64,000 nt of DNA from Actinoplanes italicus. Its GTDB lineage: Bacteria > Actinomycetota > Actinomycetes > Mycobacteriales > Micromonosporaceae. This document shows, piece by piece, positions 16,244 through 25,724 of this stretch. Within the stretch, counting starts at the first letter, position 1, and each line of letters starts with the position of its first letter. The notes under the pieces are model-generated. The model did not search any database. It had not been told where the DNA came from and was given only the letters and a program-made list of their open reading frames with translations. Both the position numbers and the translations under genes were made by a program. The DNA lies in assembly GCF_003001815.1 (NCBI RefSeq), contig NZ_PVMZ01000005.1, positions 471,875-535,874 on the forward strand, written 5' to 3'.

Positions 16244-18652
16244 ATGACGGACCAGCCGCAGCCCGCCGACCTCGCCGGCGATCCCGCCTTCGCCGAAGCC
16301 TTCCGGGTCGTCGTGTCCGACGGCGTGCTCGGGCTGGTGATCGATGCCGAGAACGGCGACCTGGTCGCCGTGTCTGAGCACGTCGACGCGCAGTGGGTGG
16401 CCGGGCTGCTCGGCGCGGACGGGGTTCTCGCCGAGCTGGGCCGCGCCGCGCAGGAAGGCCGGCCCGCTGTGTTCGGCGCCGTCGGGCCCACCGGCGGCCA
16501 GGTTCGCTACGAGGCCGGCGTACGACTGGCCCGTGCCTCGAATCGTGGTCCGAAGCGCCTGGTCGTGGCATTGCGCGACACCACCGCCGAGCGTCGGGCG
16601 GTCGCGGAGTCCGAGGGCAGGGTCAACGCCATCGACCGCTCCCAGGCCGTGATCGAGTTCGATCTCGAAGGCACGATCCTGGCCGCCAATGACAACTTTC
16701 TGCAGACGCTCGGTTACCAGGCCCGCGAGGTGGTCGGCCAGCACCACCGCATGTTCGTCGAGACCGAGTACGCGAACTCGGCCGAGTACCGCACGTTCTG
16801 GGCGAGGCTCGGGCGCGGCGAGTTCGAGTCGGGCGAGTACCGCCGTCTCGGCAAGGGTGATCGCGAGGTGTGGATCCAGGCCACCTACAACCCGATCCTG
16901 GACCTGGACGGCCGCCCGCTGAAGGTGGTCAAGTTCGCCACCGACATCACCGTGGCGAAGCAGCGCAGCGCCGAGTTCGAGTCGACCGTCGCCGCCCTGA
17001 ACCGCTCGCAGGCCGTGATCGAGTTCGACCTGCAGGGCACGATCCTGTCGGCCAACGACAACTTCCTGGCCGCGGTCGGTTACGCCCGTGACGAGGTGGT
17101 CGGCAAGCACCACCGGATGTTCTGCGAGGCGGCGTACACCGCGTCGGAGGACTACCGGGACTTCTGGCGCGGCCTGGCGCGCGGCGAGTTCCACGCGGGC
17201 GAGTACCGGCGGCTCGGCAAGGCCGGCAACGAGGTGTGGATCCAGGCGTCCTACAACCCGATCGTCGGCCCGGACGGCCGCCCGGTGAAGGTGATCAAGT
17301 TCGCCTACGACGTCACCCCGCAGAAGCTGCGCAACGTCGACTTCGAGGGCAAGCTCGACGCGATCAAGCGCTCCCAGGCGGTCGTCGAGTTCACCGTCAA
17401 GGGTGAGGTGCTCGACGCCAACGATTCGTTCCTGGCGCTCACCGGGTACCGGCCGGATCAGGTGATCGGCAAGCATCACCGGATGTTCTGCGAGCCGGAG
17501 CACGCGCAGAGCGCCGAGTACGCCAACTTCTGGGAGCGTCTGGGCACCGGCGAGTACCAGAGCGGCGAGTACAAGCGGATCGGCGCTCTGGGCAAGGAGG
17601 TCTGGATCCAGGCGACGTACAACCCGATCCTGGACACCGACGGCCGGGTGATGAAGGTGGTCAAGTTCGCCACCGACGTCACCGGCACGAAGGTGCGCAG
17701 CGCCGAGTTCGAGTCGAAGGTCAACGCCGTCGACCGGTCGCAGGCGGTGATCGAGTTCGACCCCGAGGGCATCGTGCTGTACGCCAACGACAACTTCCTG
17801 CGGACAACCGGCTACTCGCTGCGCGAGGTGGTCGGTCAGCATCACAGCATGTTCTGCAGCCCTGAGTACGTGGTCAGCCCGGAGTACCGGGACTTCTGGC
17901 TCAACCTGAACAAGGGCCAGTTCTCGGCCGGCCGCTACCACCGGCTCGGCAAGTACCAGCGCGACATCTGGATCCAGGCGACCTACAACCCGGTGTTCGA
18001 CCTGAACGGCAGGCCCTTCAAGGTCGTCAAGTACGCCACCGAGATCACCGCGCAGGTGCAGATGGAGCAGCTGGTGCAGGCCAAGACCGCCGAGATGACC
18101 GCGACCGTCGGCGGCCTGGCCTCGGCGACCACGACCATCGCGCAGACCAGCGGACAGGCCCTTGAGCTGGCACGGCGCACGGCCGGCGACGCCGATCAGG
18201 GAGCCGCCGAGCTGCAGCGCTCGATCGAGGCGATCAAGTTGATCCAGGCGTCGACCCGGGAGATCGGGGAGATCGTCTCGGTGATGGGCGAGATCGCGAG
18301 TCAGACGAACCTGCTGGCGTTCAACGCCTCCATCGAGGCGGCCCGCGCCGGCGAGCACGGCGTCGGCTTCGCTGTCGTCGCCGGTGAGGTCCGTAAGCTG
18401 GCCGAGCGGTCCGGTGACGCGGCGCGCCAGATCGCCAAGCTGATCAGCGAGTCCGCCCTGCGTGTCAACGAGGGCGCCGACGTCTCCGACCGGGCGTGCA
18501 GCGCGCTCACGCGGATCCGGGAGAGCGCCCGCCAGACCGACACCGCGATCGGCCAGATCACCAGCTCGACGACCGCACAGCAGGAAGCCTCACACGAGGT
18601 GACCGCCCTGCTCGGCCAGCTTGCCGGCGCGTGCGGCGGATCGACGCCATGA
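16244..18652 (+). CDS. Soluble methyl-accepting chemotaxis protein with repeated PAS domains
   Basis: 802 residues and no membrane segment, so a cytoplasmic receptor. Residues 10-115 look like a degenerate PAS domain. Four closely related PAS/PAC units follow, starting near residues 126, 248, 370 and 492, each with RSQAV(I/V)[16 protein letters not shown] or equivalent, and [11 protein letters not shown]. Residues 606-802 are the MCP signalling hairpin with [20 protein letters not shown] and [20 protein letters not shown]; its C-terminal leg is short and lacks a CheR/CheB pentapeptide tether. The ATG at 16244 has GGGGAGA before it. It is coupled (ATGA) to the CheW-repeat gene. The PAS domains may bind haem or flavin, not provable here. 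Confidence 0.92.
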   Translation: MTDQPQPADLAGDPAFAEAFRVVVSDGVLGLVIDAENGDLVAVSEHVDAQWVAGLLGADGVLAELGRAAQEGRPAVFGAVGPTGGQVRYEAGVRLARASNRGPKRLVVALRDTTAERRAVAESEGRVNAIDRSQAVIEFDLEGTILAANDNFLQTLGYQAREVVGQHHRMFVETEYANSAEYRTFWARLGRGEFESGEYRRLGKGDREVWIQATYNPILDLDGRPLKVVKFATDITVAKQRSAEFESTVAALNRSQAVIEFDLQGTILSANDNFLAAVGYARDEVVGKHHRMFCEAAYTASEDYRDFWRGLARGEFHAGEYRRLGKAGNEVWIQASYNPIVGPDGRPVKVIKFAYDVTPQKLRNVDFEGKLDAIKRSQAVVEFTVKGEVLDANDSFLALTGYRPDQVIGKHHRMFCEPEHAQSAEYANFWERLGTGEYQSGEYKRIGALGKEVWIQATYNPILDTDGRVMKVVKFATDVTGTKVRSAEFESKVNAVDRSQAVIEFDPEGIVLYANDNFLRTTGYSLREVVGQHHSMFCSPEYVVSPEYRDFWLNLNKGQFSAGRYHRLGKYQRDIWIQATYNPVFDLNGRPFKVVKYATEITAQVQMEQLVQAKTAEMTATVGGLASATTTIAQTSGQALELARRTAGDADQGAAELQRSIEAIKLIQASTREIGEIVSVMGEIASQTNLLAFNASIEAARAGEHGVGFAVVAGEVRKLAERSGDAARQIAKLISESALRVNEGADVSDRACSALTRIRESARQTDTAIGQITSSTTAQQEASHEVTALLGQLAGACGGSTP
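16621..18060 (+). repeat. Four tandem 366-bp PAS-coding repeats
   Basis: The same codon block for RSQAV begins at 16637, 17003, 17369 and 17735, exactly 366 bp apart each time. The units code 122-residue PAS/PAC modules with no length change between copies, pointing to duplication in place by unequal crossover. Confidence 0.85.
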
Positions 18653-20079
18653 GTACGGCGATGAACACCACGTACGGCCTGCTGCGGATCGCCGACGCCC
18701 AGGTGGCGCTGCCGCTGACCGTGCTGCGCGAGGTCATCCCCTGCCCGCGCGAGCTGGCGCCGGTGCCGGCCCGCGCGCCCGGTCTGCTCGGCGCGGTGCA
18801 TCTGCGCGACGTGGTGATCCCGGTGCTCGACCTGGCATCGGCGCTGGACTGGCCGGTGGATGGGCGGACCGACCCGGTCATCGTGATCATCAGCGAGGGT
18901 GGCCGCATGCTCGGCGTGGTCGCCGACCGCATCGACGGCATCACCACGGTCCCCGACGACCAGCGCCACGACACCAGGGACACCGCCGACGACCTGGTCT
19001 TCTCCCACACCTTCGGGTACGAGGAGACCGGCGCCGTCGTCAGCATCCTGGACGCCCACGCCATCCTGTCCCTGCCGGGCGTCCCCACGGTCGCCGACCC
19101 CGCCGAGGTCCGGGTGGCCGCGGCGCAGCCGTCCGGTGCCGATCCGCGCACCGGCCGGCCGATGCTGCTCGTGCGATGCCGGGACTTCCGCCTGGCGGTG
19201 AGCCTCACCGACATCCACACCGTGCTGCCCCAGCTGGTCGTCGCCGACTCACCGCTCAAGGGCGACATGTGCCGTGGCGTCACCACGTACATGCGTGATC
19301 TGGTGCCGGTCGTCGACCTCGTGCAGGCGCTCGGGCTGGGTGCGGCGGCGGACTCGGGCGGTGCGCAGGGCCTGCTCTGGCGGTATCCGGGCGGCCTGGT
19401 CGCTCTGCAGGTCTCCGAGATCGTGGAGATCGTCACACTGGACGACACGCAGGTCCGCCCGCTGCCCACGCTCGGGATGCCGAACGCTGGCCGGTTCCTC
19501 GGTGCGGTGCTGATCCCCGGGCACGGCCAGCACCTGGTGATCGACCCCGACGGTCTGACCGGCGATCCGACGCTGCACGGGCTCAGCCGGCTCAACACCA
19601 AGCAGGAGACCGCCCGGTCGGGCCGTCCAGCGGGCGGCACCGCGAAGAGCGACCGTTACCTTACCTACCGCGCCGGAGTCGAGGTGGCCACACCGCTCGA
19701 TCAGGTGGCCGAGATCATCGCTTACCCGGAGGACTTCTCGCCGCTGCCGGACGTCGGCACCGGCGTGATCGGGTTGTTCACCCACCGCGAGAGCGTGGTG
19801 TCGCTGCTGTGCCTGAAGCGGCTGATCGGCCAGCCGTCCGCGATCGACCCGGCGACGAGCCGGGTCCTGCTGGTCGAACATCAGGGCAACCATGTCGGGT
19901 ACGTGGTGGACGGACTCGGCGCGATCGAGCACTCCGACTGGGAGCAGGGACCGGGGGCCGCCGGCCAGGCGCCGGGGCGCCTGGCCGAGAGCCCGCTCGT
20001 TCAGTTCGGCGCCGATCCGGACGGCCGGTTGCTGCCTCGGGTGGACCTGGCCGGATGGGCGGCGAAACTGAACGGCTGA
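18649..20079 (+). CDS. Three fused CheW domains
   Basis: 476 residues made of three CheW-like (SH3-like) domains: about 1-150 ([38 protein letters not shown]), 164-310 ([36 protein letters not shown]) and 325-476 ([35 protein letters not shown]). CheW couples receptors to the kinase CheA; a protein with three copies may bridge several receptors or kinases. It overlaps the receptor gene by four bases (ATGA). CheA, CheY, CheR and CheB are not in the window. RIDGI near residue 100 matches the CheW core. Confidence 0.9.
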   Translation: MSTAMNTTYGLLRIADAQVALPLTVLREVIPCPRELAPVPARAPGLLGAVHLRDVVIPVLDLASALDWPVDGRTDPVIVIISEGGRMLGVVADRIDGITTVPDDQRHDTRDTADDLVFSHTFGYEETGAVVSILDAHAILSLPGVPTVADPAEVRVAAAQPSGADPRTGRPMLLVRCRDFRLAVSLTDIHTVLPQLVVADSPLKGDMCRGVTTYMRDLVPVVDLVQALGLGAAADSGGAQGLLWRYPGGLVALQVSEIVEIVTLDDTQVRPLPTLGMPNAGRFLGAVLIPGHGQHLVIDPDGLTGDPTLHGLSRLNTKQETARSGRPAGGTAKSDRYLTYRAGVEVATPLDQVAEIIAYPEDFSPLPDVGTGVIGLFTHRESVVSLLCLKRLIGQPSAIDPATSRVLLVEHQGNHVGYVVDGLGAIEHSDWEQGPGAAGQAPGRLAESPLVQFGADPDGRLLPRVDLAGWAAKLNG

Positions 20080-20090
20080 AGGACGCGGAG

Positions 20091-21344
20091 TCAGTACGAG
20101 AACGGGTCGTAGCCGTCGTTGTTGCAGGTCCGCCGCTGGGCGATGCAGTTGCGGACCCGCTGGTTGAGCGCCTTGGAGTCCCACATCACGAACGCGTCGC
20201 CGTGCATCGAAGAGGCGCTCTTGCCGTCCGGGTCGGATGAGAGGTAGTAGCCGGCCTTGGTGCCCTTGGCCCCGTACGCGATGTCGAAGGTCAATGCCGG
20301 GATCCGCACCGGGTGTGACGCCGGGCAGCTCTCGTTGTTCCCGAACGCCACGTGGTCCTTGTGGTTGGGGCTGTCGAGGTGCTTGCCGTCCCAGCAGTCC
20401 GGGAACTGCAGCATGAAGTGCAGGCTGGCCGGCTCACCGCAGATCGGCCAGTTCCCGTTGTCGCTGCGCGCATAACCGTCGATGTCACCGGGCCCGTAGA
20501 AGGCACAGTAGAACTGACCCTGCGCGCCGCGCGGGGTCGGCACCTTCTTCTTGGCGTCCCCGGCGATCATTCGCAGGCCGTTCGGAATGGGCATGATGCC
20601 CTTCGAATTGTTCCGCAGCGAACGGTAGTAGACCCGGAATCCAGTGGTCTCGGCCGGTTTCTTCGTGGCCGCCTCGTACAGCGTCGGCACCCAGTAGGCG
20701 GAGTGGTCGACCGTCGGCTTGCAGGTGGTGGCCGTGAACTTCGTGAGGTCCTCGGCGGTGGTATGGGCGTCCACGGCCTTGTTACCGACGAACGAGTGCA
20801 TGTGCGAGGCGCCCGGCAGGCCGGGGGCGACGATCGGGTCGTCCGGCTTGCGGTGGCTGTATTTGCAGTCGGCCCGGAACTCCGGCAGGTTTCCGGCGTT
20901 CACCGGCGGGTCGGCCTTCGTCTTCTTGAATGCGGCGACCTGCTCATTCCAGACAGCCGGGTCGACCGGAATCCAGCCGCCCCTGGCGACGACCGGTTTC
21001 GCGGCGGCCGACGGTTTTCCGGGGGCGGACGCGGATACGGACGGCTTGCGGGCGCCGGGCGTGGGCACGGATGCCGCCGCCGCGGTGGCGCTGCTCGTGC
21101 CGGACGGCAGCGGCAGGTTCGCGGCGACGTCCTGCGACGGCTCTGCCGTGTCGGGCCGGTTCGCCCACACGGCCGCGCCCGCGATCAGGACGACGGCGAC
21201 GCCGGCCGCGGCGACGGCCAGGCCCCGCGAGCGCCGGGCATGACGGCCCGGACCCGGCGGCGTCGGCTCGATGGGTGCGGAAGACGGCACAGAAGACTCC
21301 CCAGCATGCGGAACAAGACTGAAACTCGCCGGAATGCTAGGCAT
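20091..21344 (-). CDS. DUF1996 domain protein, membrane-anchored and exported
   Basis: 417 residues. Residues 36-58 are one membrane helix (LAVAAAGVAVVLIAGAAVW) after an arginine-rich cytoplasmic tail; a proline/alanine/serine linker runs to about 125; the rest is DUF1996, with ADCKYSHRKPDDPIVAPG, GASHMHSFVGN, SAYWVPTLY, FPDCWDGKHLDSPNHKDH and HPVRIPALTFDI. The conserved histidines and the CWDG block suggest a metal or sugar site, but the family has no known function. ATG at 21344 follows GGG; ATG at 21368 is an alternative. It is convergent with the CheW gene. Confidence 0.85.
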   Translation of the reverse strand: MPSIPASFSLVPHAGESSVPSSAPIEPTPPGPGRHARRSRGLAVAAAGVAVVLIAGAAVWANRPDTAEPSQDVAANLPLPSGTSSATAAAASVPTPGARKPSVSASAPGKPSAAAKPVVARGGWIPVDPAVWNEQVAAFKKTKADPPVNAGNLPEFRADCKYSHRKPDDPIVAPGLPGASHMHSFVGNKAVDAHTTAEDLTKFTATTCKPTVDHSAYWVPTLYEAATKKPAETTGFRVYYRSLRNNSKGIMPIPNGLRMIAGDAKKKVPTPRGAQGQFYCAFYGPGDIDGYARSDNGNWPICGEPASLHFMLQFPDCWDGKHLDSPNHKDHVAFGNNESCPASHPVRIPALTFDIAYGAKGTKAGYYLSSDPDGKSASSMHGDAFVMWDSKALNQRVRNCIAQRRTCNNDGYDPFSY

Positions 21345-21740
21345 CCCGCACGCGCGCCCGACAGGCACTTAAAACAAAGCAAAGAAAAGACTGGCCATGC
21401 GTACGCATTTCGCGGACCCGGATCGGAAAAGTGTTATCGCAGGTCACGCCGGCCGTCTCTGATAGTGCGCCAATGGACTGGCCGCGATGTCCTCACTCAA
21501 CGAGCCGCCGCAATCCACTCGGACCTGTCGGTGGTGCCGTGCCCGGCCACCGGGGTGAGCTGGATCTGCCGGAGACGATCGACGTGGGCGTCATGTGCTG
21601 CTCGCCGGAGCGGGAGGCCCTCGAGGCCAGCTTCACCGGGTTCCGGGTCGGAAGCCGATCCCCCGCGAGGGATCGGCGCAGTCGTCCGGCTGTGCGCCCG
21701 GTCATGGCCGCCGGATTCACGCGCGGTTAGGGTCACCGCC
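21345..21740. other. Intergenic region with no convincing gene
   Basis: This stretch separates the divergent DUF1996 and HAD genes. The first 90 bp are A-rich and probably hold the DUF1996 promoter. A plus-strand frame reading GELDLPETIDVGVMCCSPER around 21550-21610 looks slightly protein-like, but it has no matching start context and the flanks do not, so I treat it as chance or a fragment. Confidence 0.5.
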
Positions 21741-22439
21741 ATGCTGGAATCCGCCGCGCTTCCGTACGACGCCGTGCTCTTCGATTGTGATGGGGTGCTC
21801 GTCGACTCGGAACGCATCACGAACTCGGTGCTCCGGACGATGCTGCACGAGCTCGGCTGGCCGATCTCCGAGGCGGACTGTTTCCGCCTGTTCGTCGGGC
21901 GGGCGCTGCGCGACGAGGCCGGCGTGATCACCGCGAACACCGGGTTCGTCGTGACCGACGAGTGGCTCGGCGAATTCCGCAAGCGCCGCAACGACGCCCT
22001 GGTGCTGGATCTGCAGCCCATTCCCGGCGCGGTGGCCGCGGCCCGGGAGATCGACCGCGTCTACGGCGGGCGGTTGGCGTGCGCGAGCGGCGCCGACCGG
22101 CACAAGGTCGAGTTGCAGCTGGCCAAGGTCGGTCTGGACACCGTGTTCGCCGGCAAGATCTTCAGCGGGATGGAGACTCCTCGTAGCAAGCCCGCGCCGG
22201 ACGTCTACCTGGCCGCCGCGGCCGCGCTGGGTGTCGACCCGGCTCGCACGGCGGTCGTCGAGGACACTCCGACCGGTGTCCGCGCGGGGGTCGCGGCGGG
22301 TGCCACCGTGTTCGGCTACTGCCCGCCCGCGAGCCCGTCGCACAGCATCCCGCAGGTGCTGATCGACGCGGGCGCCGCGCACATCTTCACCGACATGGCC
22401 GCGCTCCCCGGCATTCTGAGCGCCGCGCTCGCTCATTGA
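21741..22439 (+). CDS. HAD superfamily hydrolase (beta-phosphoglucomutase/phosphatase-like)
   Basis: 232 residues. Motif I DAVLFDCDGVLVDSE (nucleophile aspartate at residue 14), motif II serine in LACASGADRHKVELQL, motif III lysine in ETPRSKPAPDVYL, motif IV VVEDTPTGVRAGVAAG. The helical cap lies at residues 22-85. Subfamily IA enzymes of this pattern are sugar-phosphate phosphatases or phosphomutases. The ATG is chosen by the fit of motif I. Confidence 0.93.
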   Translation: MLESAALPYDAVLFDCDGVLVDSERITNSVLRTMLHELGWPISEADCFRLFVGRALRDEAGVITANTGFVVTDEWLGEFRKRRNDALVLDLQPIPGAVAAAREIDRVYGGRLACASGADRHKVELQLAKVGLDTVFAGKIFSGMETPRSKPAPDVYLAAAAALGVDPARTAVVEDTPTGVRAGVAAGATVFGYCPPASPSHSIPQVLIDAGAAHIFTDMAALPGILSAALAH

Positions 22440-22476
22440 CCCGCGGCCCGGCCCCACCGGGTGATCCACTGGGACC

Positions 22477-23694
22477 ATGCCCGCGACCTGCGACAACGTG
22501 CGGCGCGGGAGTCGCTGTGCCGTCCTGCTGCTGGCGGTTCTGACGCTGGTCGCCCCGGCGCGGGCCGAGGCTGCCGTCTCGTGGTCGCTGGTGGCCGCCG
22601 GGCCCGTGTCGGTCTGCGCGCTCCGCGGTGACCGGACGCTCTGGTGCTGGGGCGGCAACGAGTACGGCCAGGTGGGCGACGGCACGACGGTCGACCGCAA
22701 CGAGCCGGTCCAGGTCGCGGGTGGCGGTAGGTGGAGGGCCGTGACGGTCGGATCCCGGCACACGTGCGGCCTCCGCACGGACGGCAGCCTGTGGTGCTGG
22801 GGCGACGACACCAGCGGCACACCGGCCACTGTCGTTCCCGGCGACGGTCACGCCTGTGGCGTACGCACCGATGGCACGCTCTGGTGCCGGGGCGAGAACG
22901 GCGCCGGTCATGCCTGTGGCGTACGCACCGGCGGCACGCTCTGGTGCCGGGGCGAGAACGGCGCCGGTCAGATCGGTGACGGCGGCACCCGGGACGTGAC
23001 CGAGCCGGTACGCGTGCACGCCGATCTGACCTGGAAGGCGGTCGCCACCGGGTCCGGATTCACCTGTGCCCTGACCGTCGCCGGTGCCCTGTGGTGCTGG
23101 GGCGACGACTCCAGCGGCCAGCTCGGCGACGGCACCCGCACGACGCACCTGTTCAGCGACGTCCCCCTGCGCGTCGGTATCGGCACCGGCTGGGACCGGG
23201 TCGTCCCGGCCGGCGATCACACCTGCGCGTGGCGCACCGACGGTTCCCGGCGGTGCTGGGGCGGCGAACCGCTCCGTCAACCGGCCGGCACCTGCACGGT
23301 CGGTCCCGGCCGGGGCCTCTGGTGCTGGGGCAGCAACCGGCAGGGGCAGGTCGGCAACGGCGACACGAGAAACGTCCCGGAGCCGGTACGCGTGGGCCGC
23401 GCCGCGACCTGGACGAGTGTCTCGACCGGCGACGAGTTCGCGTGCGGCAGGCGGACCGACGCGAGCCTCTGGTGCTGGGGCGACAACTTCCATGGTCAGC
23501 TGGGCGACGGCAGCCTGATCGAGCGGCACGCCCCGGTCCGCGTGGCGGGCTCCTGGCTCTCGGTCGGCACGGGAACCTCGCACGCGTGCGGGATCCGTAC
23601 CGACCGGAGCCTGTGGTGCTGGGGCGACAACGAGCACATGCAGCTCGGCGTCGCCACCGTCACACGGCGTCCGGTACCGGTGCCGCCCGCCTGA
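22477..23694 (+). CDS. Secreted RCC1-repeat (beta-propeller) protein
   Basis: 405 residues with a signal peptide (MPATCDNVRRGSRCAVLLLA, cleavage near ARAEA-AV). The rest is RCC1/BLIP-II-type repeats of about 50 residues, each with a pattern like HTCGLRTDGSLWCWGDD followed by GQ(V/L)GDG. Around eight units can be counted. Paired cysteines recur in each repeat (ACG..LWCWG), suggesting disulfides in the exported protein. Two consecutive 20-residue units near residue 124 are almost identical. RCC1-like proteins bind other proteins; no target is evident. Confidence 0.88.
   Translation: MPATCDNVRRGSRCAVLLLAVLTLVAPARAEAAVSWSLVAAGPVSVCALRGDRTLWCWGGNEYGQVGDGTTVDRNEPVQVAGGGRWRAVTVGSRHTCGLRTDGSLWCWGDDTSGTPATVVPGDGHACGVRTDGTLWCRGENGAGHACGVRTGGTLWCRGENGAGQIGDGGTRDVTEPVRVHADLTWKAVATGSGFTCALTVAGALWCWGDDSSGQLGDGTRTTHLFSDVPLRVGIGTGWDRVVPAGDHTCAWRTDGSRRCWGGEPLRQPAGTCTVGPGRGLWCWGSNRQGQVGNGDTRNVPEPVRVGRAATWTSVSTGDEFACGRRTDASLWCWGDNFHGQLGDGSLIERHAPVRVAGSWLSVGTGTSHACGIRTDRSLWCWGDNEHMQLGVATVTRRPVPVPPA
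22846..22965 (+). repeat. 60-bp tandem duplication inside the RCC1 gene
   Basis: Units 22846-22905 and 22906-22965 differ at only about three positions. Each codes GHACGVRTDGTLWCRGENGA or the variant with TGG. The frame is kept. The extra unit lacks the GQ(V/L)GDG half, so it is not a full propeller repeat. Confidence 0.9.
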
Positions 23695-23733
23695 CCCGCC
23701 TTCGTTTGGGAGGTGGCAGGTACGGAGATACGA

Positions 23734-24462
23734 ATGTGCATGTCGATGCGTCTGCGTCCAGGCGAGATTGAGGCCACCGGCTGGCGGTTGGTCACCGTCG
23801 GTGATGCCGTCTCGCGGCTGTTCGCGGCGTCGCCGGGGGTGTCCGGGCGTCCGCGGGTCTTCGCGATCGACGGCCGGGGAGGTGCCGGAAAGACCACCCT
23901 GACTGAACGTCTGCGCAGGTCGGTACCGGGTTCGGCGGTGGTGCACACCGACGATGTAGCGTGGCATCACGCCTGCTTCGACTGGGGCGATCTCCTGATC
24001 GAGAAGATCCTTCAACCCCTTCACGGGGGTACGGGAGTGAGCTTCCGCCCGGACGCGTGGGTCAGTCGCGACCGGCCCGGGTCGATCGCGGTGCCCGCCG
24101 GTGCCCCCGTGGTCTGGGTCGAGGGCACCGGCGTGATACGTGCCGAACTCGCGCCGTGGCTGGACGCGTCGATCTGGCTGCAGGGCGATCTCGACGAGCA
24201 GGAACTCCTGCTGACCGCCCGCGACGGCGACTCGCCCGAGCAGCGTGAGCACGTCGCGAACTGGCTGTCCGAGGAGTTGCCGTTCCTGTCCCGGGAGCGG
24301 CCGTGGTCCAGGGCCACGATGGTCGTCGCCGGCCCCTCGCCGGCCGGGCTCGGGCCGGAGGACCTGCTCGTGGCCCCGCCGGTCAGCGGACGGAGTCCCC
24401 ACCGACTCGACCGATCCGCGGCGTCTCGTGACCCGTCGCGTCAGCGGTCGTCGGATCCGTAG
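23734..24462 (+). CDS. Uridine kinase-like P-loop protein
   Basis: 242 residues. Walker A IDGRGGAGKTTLTERLRR lies near residue 45; VVHTDDVAWHHACFDWGDLL matches the acceptor-side region of uridine kinase-like proteins, and PVVWVEGTGVIRAEL is a Walker-B-like strand. It likely phosphorylates a nucleoside or similar molecule; the substrate is not clear. ATG at 23734 follows GGAG; an ATG two codons on and a GTG at 23713 are alternatives. The C-terminal tail overlaps the convergent YiaA/B gene by 22 bp. Confidence 0.85.
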   Translation: MCMSMRLRPGEIEATGWRLVTVGDAVSRLFAASPGVSGRPRVFAIDGRGGAGKTTLTERLRRSVPGSAVVHTDDVAWHHACFDWGDLLIEKILQPLHGGTGVSFRPDAWVSRDRPGSIAVPAGAPVVWVEGTGVIRAELAPWLDASIWLQGDLDEQELLLTARDGDSPEQREHVANWLSEELPFLSRERPWSRATMVVAGPSPAGLGPEDLLVAPPVSGRSPHRLDRSAASRDPSRQRSSDP

Positions 24463-24899
24463 GCCTCGGTGTGCAGCCCGGCGGGCGACGACGCCTGGTA
24501 CTGCAGGGTGTCGCGCACGTTCTTCTGTACCGCGACCGCCGCGAACAGCGACATCGCGAACGCGAGACCGTAGAAGCCCTTCTCGCTCAGCAGCATTCCG
24601 CTGTTCACCAGACCGACCACCAGCATCACGATGGCGATCGCGACTGCCAGCCACGACAACCCCATGTACAGCGCCGACACCGGCAGACCCTCGGCCCGGT
24701 CACGCACCGACTTCTGCAGCGAGACGGCCGCGAACAGGCCCAGGACGAGCACCGCCGCATAGAAGCCCTTCTCGCTGGCGACCATCTCGGCGTTCCACAG
24801 GCCCACGCCGAAGGCCACGATGCCGAGGAACAGTGCCGCCCAGGAGGCGCCCACGAAGGCGGGGGTCGGCTTGGCCGAGGACGGCGACGGATGCGACAC
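24441..24899 (-). CDS. YiaA/YiaB-like two-helix membrane protein
   Basis: 152 residues with a GTG start. Two copies of the YiaA/B unit are seen: SWAALFLGIVAFGVGLWNAE with LVLGLFAAVSLQKSVRDR, and GLSWLAVAIAIVMLVVGLVN with MSLFAAVAVQKNVRDT. The second half of each repeats the words SEKGFY and QKxVRD almost exactly, giving four membrane helices. The family is of unknown, possibly stress-related, function. Confidence 0.9.
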   Translation of the reverse strand: MSHPSPSSAKPTPAFVGASWAALFLGIVAFGVGLWNAEMVASEKGFYAAVLVLGLFAAVSLQKSVRDRAEGLPVSALYMGLSWLAVAIAIVMLVVGLVNSGMLLSEKGFYGLAFAMSLFAAVAVQKNVRDTLQYQASSPAGLHTEAYGSDDR

Positions 24900-25126
24900 A
24901 GAGGGCTCCCGGCAGTTTCGTGAGGATCGAAGGTTCCGACGCGGCGACGATCACTGAGCGCAACCCCGTAGAGCACAACATGCTAGGACAGCCGCGCCAG
25001 CCCGGTCGTCACTGTTTCGGCTCGGCATGGACAGCGATCGGCGCGTCAAGCGTTCCCTGCTCGGCCGAGGTTGCCGGTCGGCGCGCCGGGTGCGTCGTTG
25101 ATCAGCTTTGATGGTTGGATCTACTG

Positions 25127-25678
25127 ATGTTCGATGTCTCCGCCCCGCGGCTCGTCGTGTCCTCCGAAGCTCTGGCGACCGATGACGAGTCGGTGATCCG
25201 ATCGTTCGCGTCCATCATCAGCGTCATGCTGGAGGAGGGCGCCGCGGCGGAGCATCTCGCCGACGGAGCGCTCGCCGCCTACCACACCGACTTCTACCTG
25301 ACGCAGGTCGGCAACGGCGGCTTCGCCCAGTTCCTGTGGAACGGCGGCCGCGATGCCGAAGTGCTGCTCCAGGTCCGCGACGGCCTGTCCCGCTTCGGCG
25401 GCGAAGCGCACCAGGCGGTGTTCGAGCACTCGGTCGCGGGCTGGAACGCGCTCAGCCCTGACGAGCAGGCGGAGTTCGCGGCGAGCGGCCTGTTCGGCAG
25501 CAACCCGCTGCGCGACCGGCTCAGCAGAACCGACGACGAGTACTTCGCCCTGCACTTCACCGACCCGCTCGCCGACCGGCTCGCGGCATGGCTGCGCACC
25601 CATCCGGCGCTCCAGTCCGTTCCCCGTGCCGAGCTGGAGCGTTACGTGGCGGCCCGGATGGCAGCGGTCACCGCCTGA
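25127..25678 (+). CDS. DUF4375 (DMP19-like) domain protein
   Basis: 183 residues. The centre matches DUF4375: YLTQVGNGGFAQFLWNGG, then a helical FGGEAHQAVFEHSVAGWNAL and DEYFALHFTDPLADRLAAWL. No catalytic motif is obvious. The ATG at 25127 is used; TTG at 25115 is possible. In other genomes such proteins often accompany toxin-immunity loci, but nothing of that kind lies next to it here. Confidence 0.8.
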   Translation: MFDVSAPRLVVSSEALATDDESVIRSFASIISVMLEEGAAAEHLADGALAAYHTDFYLTQVGNGGFAQFLWNGGRDAEVLLQVRDGLSRFGGEAHQAVFEHSVAGWNALSPDEQAEFAASGLFGSNPLRDRLSRTDDEYFALHFTDPLADRLAAWLRTHPALQSVPRAELERYVAARMAAVTA

Positions 25679-25719
25679 ACCCGACGGCCCGGCGTGAGCC
25701 GCCGGTCGGCGGGTCGGGT
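25679..25719. terminator. Probable bidirectional terminator
   Basis: ACCCGAC (25679-25685) pairs with GTCGGGT (25713-25719), and the GC-rich interior (GGCG/CGCC) can extend the stem with mismatches. It lies in the 46-bp gap between the convergent DUF4375 and prfC genes and probably serves both. Confidence 0.5.
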
Positions 25720-25724
25720 GCGGG

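Noticed and set aside
15944..18358. 804-residue minus-strand open frame opposite the chemoreceptor
   Set aside because: It is the antisense of the PAS repeats; its text is Leu/Asp/Arg/Val-rich with no domain, and the plus strand has clear PAS and MCP motifs.
21431..21730. 99-residue frame upstream of the HAD gene
   Set aside because: Only a short central piece looks protein-like; start context is poor and no family is recognised.
22387..24654. 755-residue minus-strand frame over the RCC1 and kinase-like genes
   Set aside because: It shows APAPE-type repeats that are merely the reverse of the RCC1 repeat codons.
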